From Saccharothrix sp. NRRL B-16348 (GTDB lineage Bacteria > Actinomycetota > Actinomycetes > Mycobacteriales > Pseudonocardiaceae), in contig NZ_LGED01000136.1 of assembly GCF_001280085.1 (NCBI RefSeq), forward strand, positions 68,658-132,657: a DNA stretch of 64,000 nt, read 5' to 3'. The notes beneath the pieces were generated by a model. That model searched no databases and had not been told where the DNA came from. It saw nothing but the letters and a program-made list of their open reading frames with translations. The translations under genes and the position numbers were made by a program. Shown here in pieces: positions 34,849-43,895 of the stretch; position 1 is the stretch's first letter, and every line of letters begins with the position of its first letter.

Positions 34849-36035
34849 CCACCGGAGAACCACGGATGCACCCGCACATGCCCACGCCCGAGTCGGCGGC
34901 CGACCAGGTCGACCGGCTGGCCACCCGCGCGGTCGCCGAGCTGGACCGGGTCGCGAAGTGCGGCCCGGGCACCCGCCCACCGCACCTGGCGCAGCTGGAC
35001 GCCGTGCTGCGCGAGGCCGTGCAACAGGCCAGGCAGGCCCAGGCCGGGTCGGCGGCCGTAGACCGCGACTCGGACTTGTGGAAGCTGCGCGAACCCGGGT
35101 ACCTGCGCGCGATCGTCGAGCACCCCGTACCTCGGCCGGGCAGCACGCTGCCGCTGGTGCCGGTCGTGCTCACGTGGGGCATTCTCGGCATCGCGGAGTA
35201 CGGCTACGTCAAGGACTTCACCTCGATCGACGCGGTGGCGCGGCCGTCGTTCTTCGCCGACTGGATGACCCAGCCGCTGTGGCGCGGGCCGGTCGGGTTG
35301 TCGTTCGCGATCGTGCTCACCGTGCTGGTGATCATGTGGCGGCACCGCGGCCCGGCGAAGGCCCAGGACTTGGCCGACGACGTGGACCGCGTCGTGCACA
35401 GCCTTGAGGTCGACCTGCTCGCCCCGCTGGCCGTGCTGCGCGCGCGCCTGGGACCGGTGCAGGTGGAGGAGCACACCCGGCAGGCCGCGATCGAACTGTC
35501 GGCCGCCGCCCGCCTGTTCAGCGGCGCGACGAGCAGGCTCGCCAACTCGACGACGGTGGTGGACCGGCTGGTCGCGGGCGTGGAACGGCTGATCGCCACG
35601 CTCCCGGAGCTGGGCAAGCAGGCCGAGCGGCTGGCCGAGGTGCGCGAGGAGCTGGACCGGACCGCCGCCGTGATCACCAGCCGGCTCGACCCGCTGGCGA
35701 CCGTCGTCGCGGACGTGTCGGGTGCCGCCGAGGCCGCGCAACGGGCCGTGGACGTCTCGGAGCGGGTGCTGTCCCGGTCGTCCGAGCAGTTGGCCGAGTC
35801 ACGCTCCATCTCCGACCAGTACGTCGGCCACACCGAGGCGCTGGCCGCCGCGCAGGCGCCGTTCACCGCCGTGGCCGACGTGGTCGCGCAGGCCGCGGGC
35901 CGGCTGGACAGCACGTCCGCGCTGCTGCAGAAGACCGTGGTGGAGCTGGGGAAGGTCGTGAACGAGGTGAACTGGCTGGCGCTGGTGTCCGACGGCCTGC
36001 GCGCCGCCGACGACCAGCACGAGGACGAGCGGTGA
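34845..36035 (+). CDS. Two-helix membrane protein with long coiled coil
   Basis: 396 aa from the ATG at 34845 overlapping the GAP1-like stop; an ATG at 34866 with GGAGAA upstream is an equally good start. Two membrane helices (TLPLVPVVLTWGILGIAEYG and LSFAIVLTVLVIMWRHRG, residues about 100-165) are joined by an outside loop. From about residue 175 to 396 it is coiled coil rich in Leu, Ala and charged residues (RLANSTTVVDRLVAGVERLI, ELDRTAAVITSRLDPLATVV). The plan resembles a scaffold or channel-like subunit; no homology is claimed. Confidence 0.65.
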   Translation: MTTGEPRMHPHMPTPESAADQVDRLATRAVAELDRVAKCGPGTRPPHLAQLDAVLREAVQQARQAQAGSAAVDRDSDLWKLREPGYLRAIVEHPVPRPGSTLPLVPVVLTWGILGIAEYGYVKDFTSIDAVARPSFFADWMTQPLWRGPVGLSFAIVLTVLVIMWRHRGPAKAQDLADDVDRVVHSLEVDLLAPLAVLRARLGPVQVEEHTRQAAIELSAAARLFSGATSRLANSTTVVDRLVAGVERLIATLPELGKQAERLAEVREELDRTAAVITSRLDPLATVVADVSGAAEAAQRAVDVSERVLSRSSEQLAESRSISDQYVGHTEALAAAQAPFTAVADVVAQAAGRLDSTSALLQKTVVELGKVVNEVNWLALVSDGLRAADDQHEDER

Positions 36036-36520
36036 GGCGCCGCCGCCGCGCACCCGCGGCCGGTACCCTGGGGACATCCGGCTGGCTGTTCGCCGAACTG
36101 GCCCTGCTGCTGGTAGTCGTGGTGATCGGCTCGGAGATCTCCGACCACCGCCCGGCCGCCTCGGCGCCGGTCGCGCCGCCGTCGGCCGTCGGGTCACCGC
36201 AGGGTTTGTCGTTGACCACCAAGAAGTTCCTCATGCCCGCGACCCCGGATGCCGAGGCCGCGTCGAGGTTCCGCGACCTGCTGACCGCCGAGATCGGTCC
36301 GGACGCGAAGGTGGGCCTGGTCCTGCTGTTCGGCGTCTCGCGCACCGGCTCGCTGGGTGACGGCGCCGTGGTGTCGGAACACCTGCTCTCCCTGATCGTC
36401 CCCGCCGGCATCCCACAACTGGCCTCGGCCGTGGACATCCGCGCCTACATCGGCAGCACGTCGGACGGGGCGGGCGGCGACGTGCTCGTCGAACTGTTCC
36501 TGATGAACGGCCCGTCGTGA
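36032..36520 (+). CDS. Small anchored protein of the GTPase operon
   Basis: 162 aa; GTG at 36032 overlaps the preceding stop. One N-terminal helix (SGWLFAELALLLVVVVIGS, residues 14-32) and a soluble domain with AKVGLVLLFGVSRTGSLGD and VDIRAYIGSTSDGAGGDVLV. A short N-terminal cytoplasmic tail, one helix and an outer alpha/beta domain recall MotB/TolR-like partners of coiled-coil membrane proteins, but the peptidoglycan-binding signature is not evident. Confidence 0.6.
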   Translation: MRRRRRAPAAGTLGTSGWLFAELALLLVVVVIGSEISDHRPAASAPVAPPSAVGSPQGLSLTTKKFLMPATPDAEAASRFRDLLTAEIGPDAKVGLVLLFGVSRTGSLGDGAVVSEHLLSLIVPAGIPQLASAVDIRAYIGSTSDGAGGDVLVELFLMNGPS

Positions 36521-37167
36521 TCGGCTTCCTGCGCCGCCGGAGACCCCTGCCACCCGAACCGGACCCAGTGGTCCACCGGGGAACCGTGGTCGTGGACGGC
36601 ACCGGCCACGACGTCGGCGACGTCCTGTGCGAGGCCCTGGCCACCCGCGGCGTCGAGGCGACCACCATCGACCCCTTCGAGATCGACGCGGCGACGAACG
36701 TGGCAGTCCTGCTGCTCCCCCTGCGCCCCACCACTCTGCCCACCCCCGGCACCACCGCCCTGTCGGTCCTGGGCCGCGTGGCGGCGGACCCGGCGGCCGC
36801 CTTCTCCGGCCGCCTGATCCTGGTGTGGTACCTGAGCCGAGCCGCCCGCGCCCACCTGTCGGTGGTGGGCGAGGCCCCGATGTGGAACGCGGCCGAACTC
36901 CTGCTGGCCACATCTTGGAGCCGCGAACTGACCAGGCACAACGACGAACGTGCCGCAGTCCACTGCCGCAGCAGCCGCGTGTCGCGGATGGTCCAGGCCC
37001 CCACCCACTTCCGACTGGGCGTCAACCGCGTCCCAGACGTCCTGCGCACCCTCCGAACCCTGGACCCGGACCCGCTGCACGCCCTGTGCGTGGAGGTCGG
37101 CCCAGCCGACCACGTGCGCTGGGCCGGTGTCGAGTCAGTGGCGGCAGCGATACGAGCCCGGGCGTAG
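36517..37167 (+). CDS. Last gene of the GTPase operon, unknown alpha/beta protein
   Basis: 216 aa; GTG at 36517 overlaps the preceding stop (GTGA). Its order of segments (GTVVVDGTGHDVGDVLCEAL, NVAVLLLPLRPTTLPTPG, FSGRLILVWYLSRAARAHL) suggests a Rossmann-like alpha/beta fold, but no cofactor motif is clear. It has no membrane segment. No family recognised. ISL3-derived sequence starts about 125 nt after its stop. Confidence 0.6.
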   Translation: MIGFLRRRRPLPPEPDPVVHRGTVVVDGTGHDVGDVLCEALATRGVEATTIDPFEIDAATNVAVLLLPLRPTTLPTPGTTALSVLGRVAADPAAAFSGRLILVWYLSRAARAHLSVVGEAPMWNAAELLLATSWSRELTRHNDERAAVHCRSSRVSRMVQAPTHFRLGVNRVPDVLRTLRTLDPDPLHALCVEVGPADHVRWAGVESVAAAIRARA

Positions 37168-37292
37168 CGTGTGCCGCGTGAAAGTCATCGTCGCTGGTAG
37201 AGCGAGAGCCCTTACCTGCGCAAGCAACGGAACTAAGGAGGCACGACAGCCACCCGCCACCCCTGCCCCACCGAAAGTCCGAGACGTGACCC

Positions 37293-37521
37293 GATGGATG
37301 CAGCAACATCGGACGACCTCGACGACCGCGAGCGCGGTCGGCTGAACGAGATCCTGGCACACCGCCCGGCGCTGGAGAGGTTGGCCCACCACGTCGCGGC
37401 CTTCGCGGAGATGATGACGGGCCTGCACGGCGAACGCCTCGCTGCATGAATCGCCGCGGTGCAAGCGGACAACTCTCCGCAGTTGCACTCGTTCACCGCC
37501 GGGCTCACACGCGACTACGCT
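37293..37521 (+). mobile_element. ISL3-family transposase C-terminal scrap
   Basis: Forward frame MDAATSDDLDDRERGRLNEI, then LERLAHHVAAFAEMMTGLHG, TGA at 37447-37449 where these proteins have Trp, and IAAVQADNSPQLHSFTAG ending RDYA. This matches the final 75 residues of ISL3 transposases. It joins AfsR-type sequence at about 37522. Same family and orientation as the larger piece at 41265-42372. Confidence 0.65.
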
Positions 37522-38355
37522 CCGAGCAGGTACGACCGCTGCTGCCCGGTCATACGACCTGCCTGACATTCGTCACCAGCCGGGACCAGCTCACCGGTCT
37601 GGTCGCCCGAGAAGGCGCGCGTCCGATCACCTTGAAGGTGCTGGAGGACAACGAGGCCATCGAGTTGTGGAGGCGAAGACTCGGTGCGCAACGGGTGGAA
37701 GCCGAACCCGGCGCCGTCAGAAGGCTTATCCGACTCTGCGCGCGTTTGCCGCTCGCGCTGGCCTTGGTGGCAGCGCGCGCCATGACGCAGCAGGATCTAG
37801 CGCTCGCGACCCTGGCCGAGGAGTTGCGGGACGAGCAGCGACGGTTCGACTCTCTCGACGCCGGTGACGACCACGGCGGTGCCCGCGCGGTGTTCTCCTG
37901 GTCCTACCGTGCCCTCAGCCGCGACGCCGCCGGTCTGTTCCGCCTCCTCGGGTTGCACCCCGGCACCACCGTCAGCGCGGCCACGGCGGCCGCCCTCGTG
38001 GGTGTTCTCCCGGCCCAAGTGGGAGCTCCGATGGTCGAACTGGTCCGGGCGCACCTGGTGGAGCGGCTCAGCTCAGGGCGCTACCAATTCCATGACCTGC
38101 TGCGAAGCTACTCCGCGGAACTGGCCGCCGCGGAGGAGCCCGACGCCCACCGTCGAGCCGCGGTGCGTCGGATTGCTCGACTTCTACGTTCAGACCTGTG
38201 CGGCCGCGGACCGTCAGATCGCACCGCAGCGTGAGCGCATCGCCCTGCAACAGCCGACCGAGGAGGTACAACCGCTCGACATCGTCGGCGAACAGCAGGC
38301 GCTGGACTGGTTCGTCGCAGAACGTGCTGCGGTTCCGGGCCTCCATCGCCGATGA
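37522..38355 (+). pseudogene. AfsR/SARP-type NB-ARC regulator fragment
   Basis: It begins inside the ATPase region (VRPLLPGHTTCLTFVTSRDQ) and continues VLEDNEAIELWRRRLGAQ, LCARLPLALALVAARA, FSWSYRALSRDAAGLFRLLG and HLVERLSSGRYQFHDLLRSY. Near 38130-38165 the frame shifts and goes on as LLDFYVQTCAAADRQIAPQR, then stops. The SARP/HTH N-terminus with Walker A and the TPR C-terminus are missing. It is truncated at its 5' end by the ISL3 scrap. Confidence 0.75.
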
Positions 38356-38451
38356 GCACGGCCACGCGGACCTGTTGTTCGGGGTGAGTTGGACGTCGGT
38401 ACGCGCCTGAACGTCGGCGACCGTAGCCAGAGAGGCGACCACCGCATCGCC

Positions 38452-39816
38452 CTACTGCGTCAAGTCGCCCACCTGCGTGGGTTGATCGCCGGCTGCGTCG
38501 GGTAGCAGCAGCCACGAGTAGGTGTCGGCAGCCAGTACGCCGAAGATCGGCGGTACGGTGTAAGCGTCCGGTTGGGACAGATCCACCCGTCCTCCGGAGA
38601 AGGTCGCGCGCTCGAAGTCCAGGGTTGCGCCGGAGAACGTCGCGCGCCAGAAGTCGACGGTTGCGCCCGAGAACGTCGCGCGCCCGAAGTTGACGGTGCC
38701 GTCGGAGAACGTCGTGAACAGGAAGCGGACGTCACCGGCGGAGAACGTCGCTGCCTCGAAGTCGACGGTGCCGCCGGAGAACGTCGCCTGGTTGAAGTAG
38801 ACTTTGCCGCCAGAAAACGTCGCCATCACGAAGTTGACGTGGCCGCCACCGGAGAACGTCGCCTGGCCGAAGTGGACGATGCCGCCGGAGAACGTCGCCC
38901 CCCAGAAGGTCACGGTACCGCCGGAGAAGGTCGCCCCCGCGAATGCGACGGTCCCTCCGGAGAACGTCGCCTGGCTGAAGTCGACGGTGCCGCCGGAGAA
39001 CGTCGCCTCCCAGAAGTTGACGGCGCCGCTGGAGACGGTCGCGTCTCGGAAAATCAGGTTGGTGTCGCCATCGATGGTTATTCCGCTGAAGTCGCCCCCG
39101 TCGAAGGTCGCTCCGGTGAAGTCGAAAGTCCGGCCTGCCCATGTCACGGGGGCGTCGGGGCGCAGGTGTGCGGCGATGACGCGGATCACCGTGTGCCGGA
39201 CCTGCTGTTCCTCGCGGGGGTCTTCCCGTGCGGACTGCGGACTTGCCACCTGGGTCGGCGTGCGGTTGGTGCCGGGGCGTGGTTTGCGCAGGCCGATTCC
39301 CCGCCGCGCCGGAGGTGCGGGCAGTACAGCGGGAGGGTCGTAGGGCATCCGCAAGTAGGCACAGAGCACGTCGATGCACGTCTGCCGGTGGTCGTCCCAG
39401 TCGTCGGCCAGTGCCGCCATCGCGTAGACCCCGGCGAGCCGGACCGCGGACTGGTCGGAGCCGAGCAGTTCGGACGCCTTGGTGAACCGGTCGGTGAAGA
39501 CCTTGGTCTCCTCCCTCCGCTCGGCCGCCTCGCCGAGGCGCTGCTTGCGGTAGGCGACGGTCAACGCGATGACCCCACCGACACCGGCCACCACGGTCAG
39601 GGCGATCTTGACCGCGTCGAACTTCTCCTGCGTGCCGGCCGGGGTCTTGGTCGCCGGGGTCAGGGGCGGTCGCCCGAGCAGCAGCCACAGCGACCAGGCC
39701 GTGCCCGCGGCGACCAGGACGCCGAGCGCCGACCACAGCGCGAGGTGCCCGATGAACGGCAGGCGGAGCGTCCGCGGCGATCTCCTCGGGCGGCTCCTCC
39801 CGCGGGGTAGGCGCAT
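38452..39816 (-). CDS. Membrane protein with thirteen 12-residue ATFSGG repeats (beta-helix)
   Basis: 454 aa from the ATG at 39816, preceded by GGGAGG. Two helices near the N-terminus (residues 21-46 and 67-86: LWSALGVLVAAGTAWSLWLL, IALTVVAGVGGVIALTVAY) are followed by a conserved region (VFTDRFTKASELLGSDQSAV, RLAGVYAMAALADDW) typical of actinobacterial pentapeptide-repeat membrane proteins. Residues about 255-415 form 13 tandem units of the form ATFSGGTVxFxx, a period of 12 rather than 5, predicted to fold as a right-handed beta-helix. It is in frame with the phage-like piece upstream; I take that as accidental. Function unknown. Confidence 0.75.
   Translation of the reverse strand: MRLPRGRSRPRRSPRTLRLPFIGHLALWSALGVLVAAGTAWSLWLLLGRPPLTPATKTPAGTQEKFDAVKIALTVVAGVGGVIALTVAYRKQRLGEAAERREETKVFTDRFTKASELLGSDQSAVRLAGVYAMAALADDWDDHRQTCIDVLCAYLRMPYDPPAVLPAPPARRGIGLRKPRPGTNRTPTQVASPQSAREDPREEQQVRHTVIRVIAAHLRPDAPVTWAGRTFDFTGATFDGGDFSGITIDGDTNLIFRDATVSSGAVNFWEATFSGGTVDFSQATFSGGTVAFAGATFSGGTVTFWGATFSGGIVHFGQATFSGGGHVNFVMATFSGGKVYFNQATFSGGTVDFEAATFSAGDVRFLFTTFSDGTVNFGRATFSGATVDFWRATFSGATLDFERATFSGGRVDLSQPDAYTVPPIFGVLAADTYSWLLLPDAAGDQPTQVGDLTQ
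38565..39055 (-). repeat. 36-bp coding tandem repeats
   Basis: Thirteen consecutive 36-bp units (one is 39 bp) encode the ATFSGG-type repeat. The first six bases after each ACGTTC/GAACGT core are well conserved and the tail varies, so copy number could change by recombination. Confidence 0.75.
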
Positions 39817-39839
39817 GATCGACGAGTCCTCCCGACCTC

Positions 39840-40074
39840 GGCAGCTGTCCACCTGATTAACCAAGACTGCCCGCCTGGCACCACGCTGACCGGGCATTTC
39901 ACTCCGAAGCGTGACCCTTCGTCGGTCGCCACCCGTCGCACACACCCAGCTCACCGGCAGACCACGCAGAGTCTCGATGATGTTCTTGTCGGTCACCTCG
40001 GCCTCGCCGTCCACGAACGTGACGCCCAGATCGTGGACGACGAGCTGCGGGTGTCGAGCGCTGACGAACTTCAC
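39840..40074 (-). pseudogene. Small phage-type protein, prophage remnant
   Basis: The GTG at 40074 overlaps the stop of the terminase fragment (GTGA, 40071-40074). The first 40 residues (KFVSARHPQLVVHDLGVTFV, DGEAEVTDKNIIETLRGLP) look like the short structural-module proteins of actinophages. The frame then runs on without a stop into the repeat protein, so its own 3' end is lost. Confidence 0.45.
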
Positions 40075-40790
40075 GCGCCACCCCGGTTGGGCCGATGGTC
40101 AGGTTGGCGATCTTGCCGTGCGCGATTCTCCGGGCCGTACGCCAACGAGATCTCGCCGCAGATCATGTCCGCGACCCGCGACAGGCCAGTGTCGGCAACG
40201 ATGTCCGCCTCCACCTTCTCGTAGTCGATGACCTCTCCGTCCGTGACGGTGATCCAGCCCTGGTCGACCCAGCGGGACACGCGGCCCTCGGTGCGTTCGT
40301 CCAGGAACGTCACCCCGGCTTCGGGCAGCCAGAACCACCACAGCGCGGGGGTGGCCGTCGATACCGTCCAGGACGATCAGGCACCAGGCGGTGAGGTCGA
40401 GTTTCGAGGCCCAGGTCGAGCCCGCCCAAGCGGGGCGGCGGGCCAGCTGCCGGCGCAGGGCGGCGAGCTCGTCGCGGATGGTGCCGGTGCACGCCGTGTA
40501 CAGGTGCATGGGCATCCACAGCGACGCCTGGTTGACCCACTGGTTCAGCCGGAACTGCCGGAACGCGTTCTCTTGAGCGGGTCGTTGCGCGCTTCGAGGG
40601 CTCCTTCCCGCAGCGCGGTCAGCGACAGGAAGTCACCCACGGCCGGGTTGGCCTGGCACCAGTCCGCCTCGTCCCACGGGTCGGCGTCGGCGGGGTTGCC
40701 CGCAGTCGTGGCCGCGATCAGCAACGGGTTAGCGACCGTGGAGTAGCGGATGCCGTGCGTGCCACGACAGGTCACTCGCAGTCGGTCGGG
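40071..40790 (-). pseudogene. Phage terminase large subunit remnant
   Basis: Pieces in several frames, in correct order: ANPAVGDFLSLTALREGALE (about 40650), the stretch LASKLDLTAWCLIVLDG and, after a frameshift near 40340, VTFLDERTEGRVSRWVDQGW and ITVTDGEVIDYEKVEADIVA. This is the end of the ATPase and the nuclease part of phage terminase large subunits. The N-terminal Walker A part is missing. It shows that a prophage once lay here. Confidence 0.6.
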
Positions 40791-40883
40791 ACGCTTGCGC
40801 GGTAGCCGACCGGAGCCCCCCGTTACCTAATGAGTGCCGAACGACCCGCTGAGGATCAAGGACGCCTTCCCGTTACCTGACAT

Positions 40884-41180
40884 GTGAAGGTCTTGAAAGA
40901 GATCGGCGGCTTGGCCCAGCGGGTCGTTCCCAAGCTGGCCTTCGCCAAGGCCCAGACCGCCACCGTCCGCGCCGTGTCCCCACGTCTGGGTGCTGGCCGA
41001 ACCCGCGGTCTTCCGCGGCAGGCGCTTCGGCAACTTCGTGCTCCTGGGCTCCCAGGTCGAACTGCCCGTAGCCGCCCTCACCAGGCTGACCGCCTGCGAC
41101 CCGTTCCCCGGACGGGTCGAACACGACGACTCACTGATCCGCTTCATCGACGGCGCCACCCACCACGGACGAGACCGACA
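40884..41180 (+). pseudogene. Spermidine-synthase-like protein fragment
   Basis: Forward-strand phrases LAFAKAQTATVRAVSP and, after a frameshift near 40985, VLAEPAVFRGRRFGNFVLLG and LTRLTACDPFPGRVEHDD match the C-terminal half of actinobacterial spermidine-synthase-like (SAM-dependent aminopropyl/methyl transferase) proteins. No start or N-terminal SAM-binding region remains. Confidence 0.5.
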
Positions 41181-41264
41181 CCCAATCGCCACCGCCACCC
41201 AAGGGCACCTGGGGCCCGCCCGGCGACTGATCCCGCCGAGTCCCGCGTGCCGTGATCAACTTCC

Positions 41265-42372
41265 TTGGGTCCGTGCGAGCGTCGGTTCGCGGTCTGTGAT
41301 TACGATGGGTTGGCGGACCTGCTGCCGCACCTGGCCGGCATGGTGGTCGAGAAGATCGAGCAGGCACCGGACGGGGTGCGGATCTGGGTATCCGCCCAGG
41401 CGGATATGCGTACCTGCTCATCATGCGGGGTCGGGTCACGCCGGGTACACAGCCACTACGACCGTCGGGTGGCCGATACGCCGGTGGCGGGATCGCCGGT
41501 GGTGCTGTGGCTGCGGATGCGCCGCTTCTTCTGCGACAACGGGACCTGTCCGGTCAGGACGTTCGCCGAGCAGGTGGACGGTGTGACAGTGCGCACGCGG
41601 AGGAGCCCGGGGCTGCAGGGGATGTTGGAGTCGATCGGTCTGGCGGTGGCGGCTCGTGCCGGAGCCCGGTTGGCCGGTCGCCTCGGCCTGGTGACCGGCC
41701 AGGACACGTTGTTGCGCCTGGTCCGCGCCGTCCCCGACCCGCCGATCGGGCCGGTCACGGTGCTGGGGTCGACGACCTCGCGTTCAAACGCCGCCGCAGC
41801 TACGGGACCATCCTGCTGGACATGGCCACCCACCGGCCGATCGACCTGCTCGCCGACCGCACCGCGGACAGCCTCACCGAGTGGCTCCACTCGCACCCGG
41901 CGTGGCCGTCGGCTGCCGTGATCGTGCCGGCGCGCACGCCGAAGGTACGCGCCTGGGCGCACCCGACGCCCGGCAAGTGGCCAACCGCTGGCACCTCTGG
42001 CACGGCCTGGCCGACCACATCGAGAAAACGATCAGACAGCACCGCCACGACCTGCGCGACCCCGAATCAGGAGGTCCCGAACCTGTCTCGGATCCCGTTG
42101 CCCCATCGGACGTGGAACAGATCGCGATCGCTGCGGACGTCGACCGCATCGAGGCGCAAGCCGTGGTCGCCTGGATCCGTGAGCACTACCGTGCAGTGCA
42201 GCAGTCGCTGGCCCAGGGTGAATCGATCAGCGGCATCTCGCGGTCGCTGCGGCTGGACCGCAAGACAGCGCGGCGGTTCGCCCGGGCCGCGAACGCCGAC
42301 ATCGATCACGCGCTTGATCCGCAAGGGCGGTCGGAACTGACCGACATCCGCAGTCAGTTCCGACCTACATAG
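41265..42372 (+). mobile_element. ISL3-family transposase pseudogene
   Basis: An N-terminal zinc-finger region (MRTCSSCGVGSRRVHSHYDR, RRFFCDNGTCPVRTFAEQ) is followed by VRTRRSPGLQGMLESIGLAV; after a frameshift near 41765 VDDLAFKRRRSYGTILLD with MATHRPIDLLADR, and after another near 41895 VANRWHLWHGLADHIEKT and an HTH-like SLRLDRKTARRFARA. The DDE region is broken by the shifts and the last part of the protein is missing. It interrupts the membrane-protein gene on the other strand. Confidence 0.8.
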
Positions 42373-42860
42373 CCACCAACCTCGTGGCCGCCCTGCAGGG
42401 TGCCCCGGTCGAGCTGCCCCGTCTGGCGTACACGGGCCCAGTGGTGCCAGACCGCCAGCTCGCGCACCCGCGGCCGCCCAGGGACCGAGCTCTTGTCCAG
42501 TAGCGCCAGGATCGGCACCCCGAAATCCAACACCAACGGTGCACCGCCGAACATCGCCGGCGCGCTGTCCATCGCGCTGTCACTGACCACGCCCACCGTC
42601 ACCACGTAGGGCGTGGTCAACCCCCGGCCCTCCAGGGACGCCTCGAGCCGCCGATGCTCCAGACCGGGCGCCGAGCGCGGCAGCAACACCGCCTGGTCCA
42701 CCGTGATGTAGAGCGCCCGACGCGGCCGTGCCGATCGGAACGCCGCCCACACCGCCCAACAGCCCAGCACGACCGCCACCACGATCCCGACGATCGTCCA
42801 GACCGTGCCCGAGGCGTACCAGGGCTCCCCTGCCGACAACGACTGCTGACCTAACGGCAT
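42354..42860 (-). pseudogene. Membrane protein truncated by ISL3 sequence
   Basis: ATG at 42860 (MPLGQQSLSAG). One helix at about residues 18-40 (TVWTIVGIVVAVVLGCWAVW), then a beta-rich domain (RALYITVDQAVLLPRSAPG, TPYVVTVGVVSDSAMDSAP, GGAPLVLDFGVPILALLDKS). The last residues lie in the junction with the ISL3 pseudogene, so the natural C-terminus is missing. It resembles small one-helix proteins of actinobacterial mobile regions; function unknown. Confidence 0.5.
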
Positions 42861-43019
42861 CCGGTCATCCAAGCAGTCCGCAGTCCGGTGCCCAACGGGC
42901 AGCCAGCGCGATGGCGTGAGCACATCGTTGGCAACCGCGCGGTGACGCAGCACCACAGGCCAACCGCTCGGCGGCTCGCGCTCAGCCTCGACTTCGCCGT
43001 CACCGAACGGCTCGGTTGA

Positions 43020-43895
43020 TCAGCGCCCCAGGTGCCGCAGCGCCGCGTCCAGAATCGGGACCAACTCTTCGGGCAGCGTGTAGTCGTGCACAGTCGTCGA
43101 CCGCGGCTGGGTCGGGTCGGTGCAGGGGATGGCCACGCGCAGCCGTTCACCGGTGCCGTCCTTGCGCCCGCCCAGCACCCGGCGAGCCGCGGTGTTCAAC
43201 GTCAGGGTCATGTAGCGCAGATTCTTCTCGCCGGTCAGCTCACGCAGCCTGGTCACGGTCGCGGTGCCGCCCTCCTCGATCAGCGCGCGCAGGAACACCG
43301 ACCCGCTGGGGCAGCGCCAGGCGCAGGATCTCCTCGGCCGCCTCGACCGTCCAGCGCACGCCCCCGACGCGGCGGGCGGGCACGACGTCGTCCCGACCGG
43401 GTGCCGATCCGGCATCGTGGGTGGCTTTCGCCTGGGCCACCGTGTTCGCCGTACTGTCGCAACCGGTCGTGCCTGTGACGGGTGCGCGGGTGCCGGGGCG
43501 CGCACGGTGATGACGTGTCCGAGGCCGACCAGGTGGGCCAGCACTGGTCCGGCGCAGCCGCGGCACAACGGCTGTCCCGGTCGAGGGAGGGCAGGGGCGT
43601 CGTAGTGCACGACGATCTCGGAGTCAGCGGCCACGCAGGAGTCGCAGTCCTCGTGAGCGTGAGGGTAGGGCCAGGCTGCCACCCCGGAATTCTGGCCCGC
43701 GTGGGGCATCGGCGCGGGTCCACCACGCCGCCTCCACCCTGCCGGCCGCGTAGCAGTGCGGGCACTATCCGGGCGCGCGAGGGTGCGGGTGGCGTTGAGG
43801 GTCAGGCGCAGATGCGCCGGCTCCCCCACCCAGTCGAGCATGACCTGAACGAAGTCGGCAGAAGACATGGCTGGACGGTGCGGGCGGCGTGTCAC
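43020..43895 (-). pseudogene. Zinc-ribbon-type accessory protein, probably frameshifted
   Basis: One long frame includes MSSADFVQVMLDWVGEPAHL near 43860, a Cys pair set CDSC and CRGC about 30 residues apart, and a convincing C-terminus (FLRALIEEGGTATVTRLREL, LRYMTLTLNTAARRVLGG, TTVHDYTLPEELVPILDAAL). Between about 43320 and 43400 the neighbouring frame is more protein-like (VRWTVEAAEEILRLALPQR), so at least one indel is likely. No known family. Confidence 0.45.

Noticed and set aside
38565..39055. 36-bp repeats considered as a CRISPR array
   Set aside because: Units are contiguous, degenerate and translate to a regular 12-residue protein repeat.
38572..39810. Forward frame of about 410 codons opposite the ATFSGG protein
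   Set aside because: Mirror of the 36-bp repeats; reads as repetitive Arg/Glu/Gly with no start signal.
38452..40074. A 540-residue start at 40074 for the repeat protein
   Set aside because: The first 40 residues look like a separate phage-type protein coupled to the terminase fragment; the ATG at 39816 has a good ribosome site and directly precedes the membrane helices.
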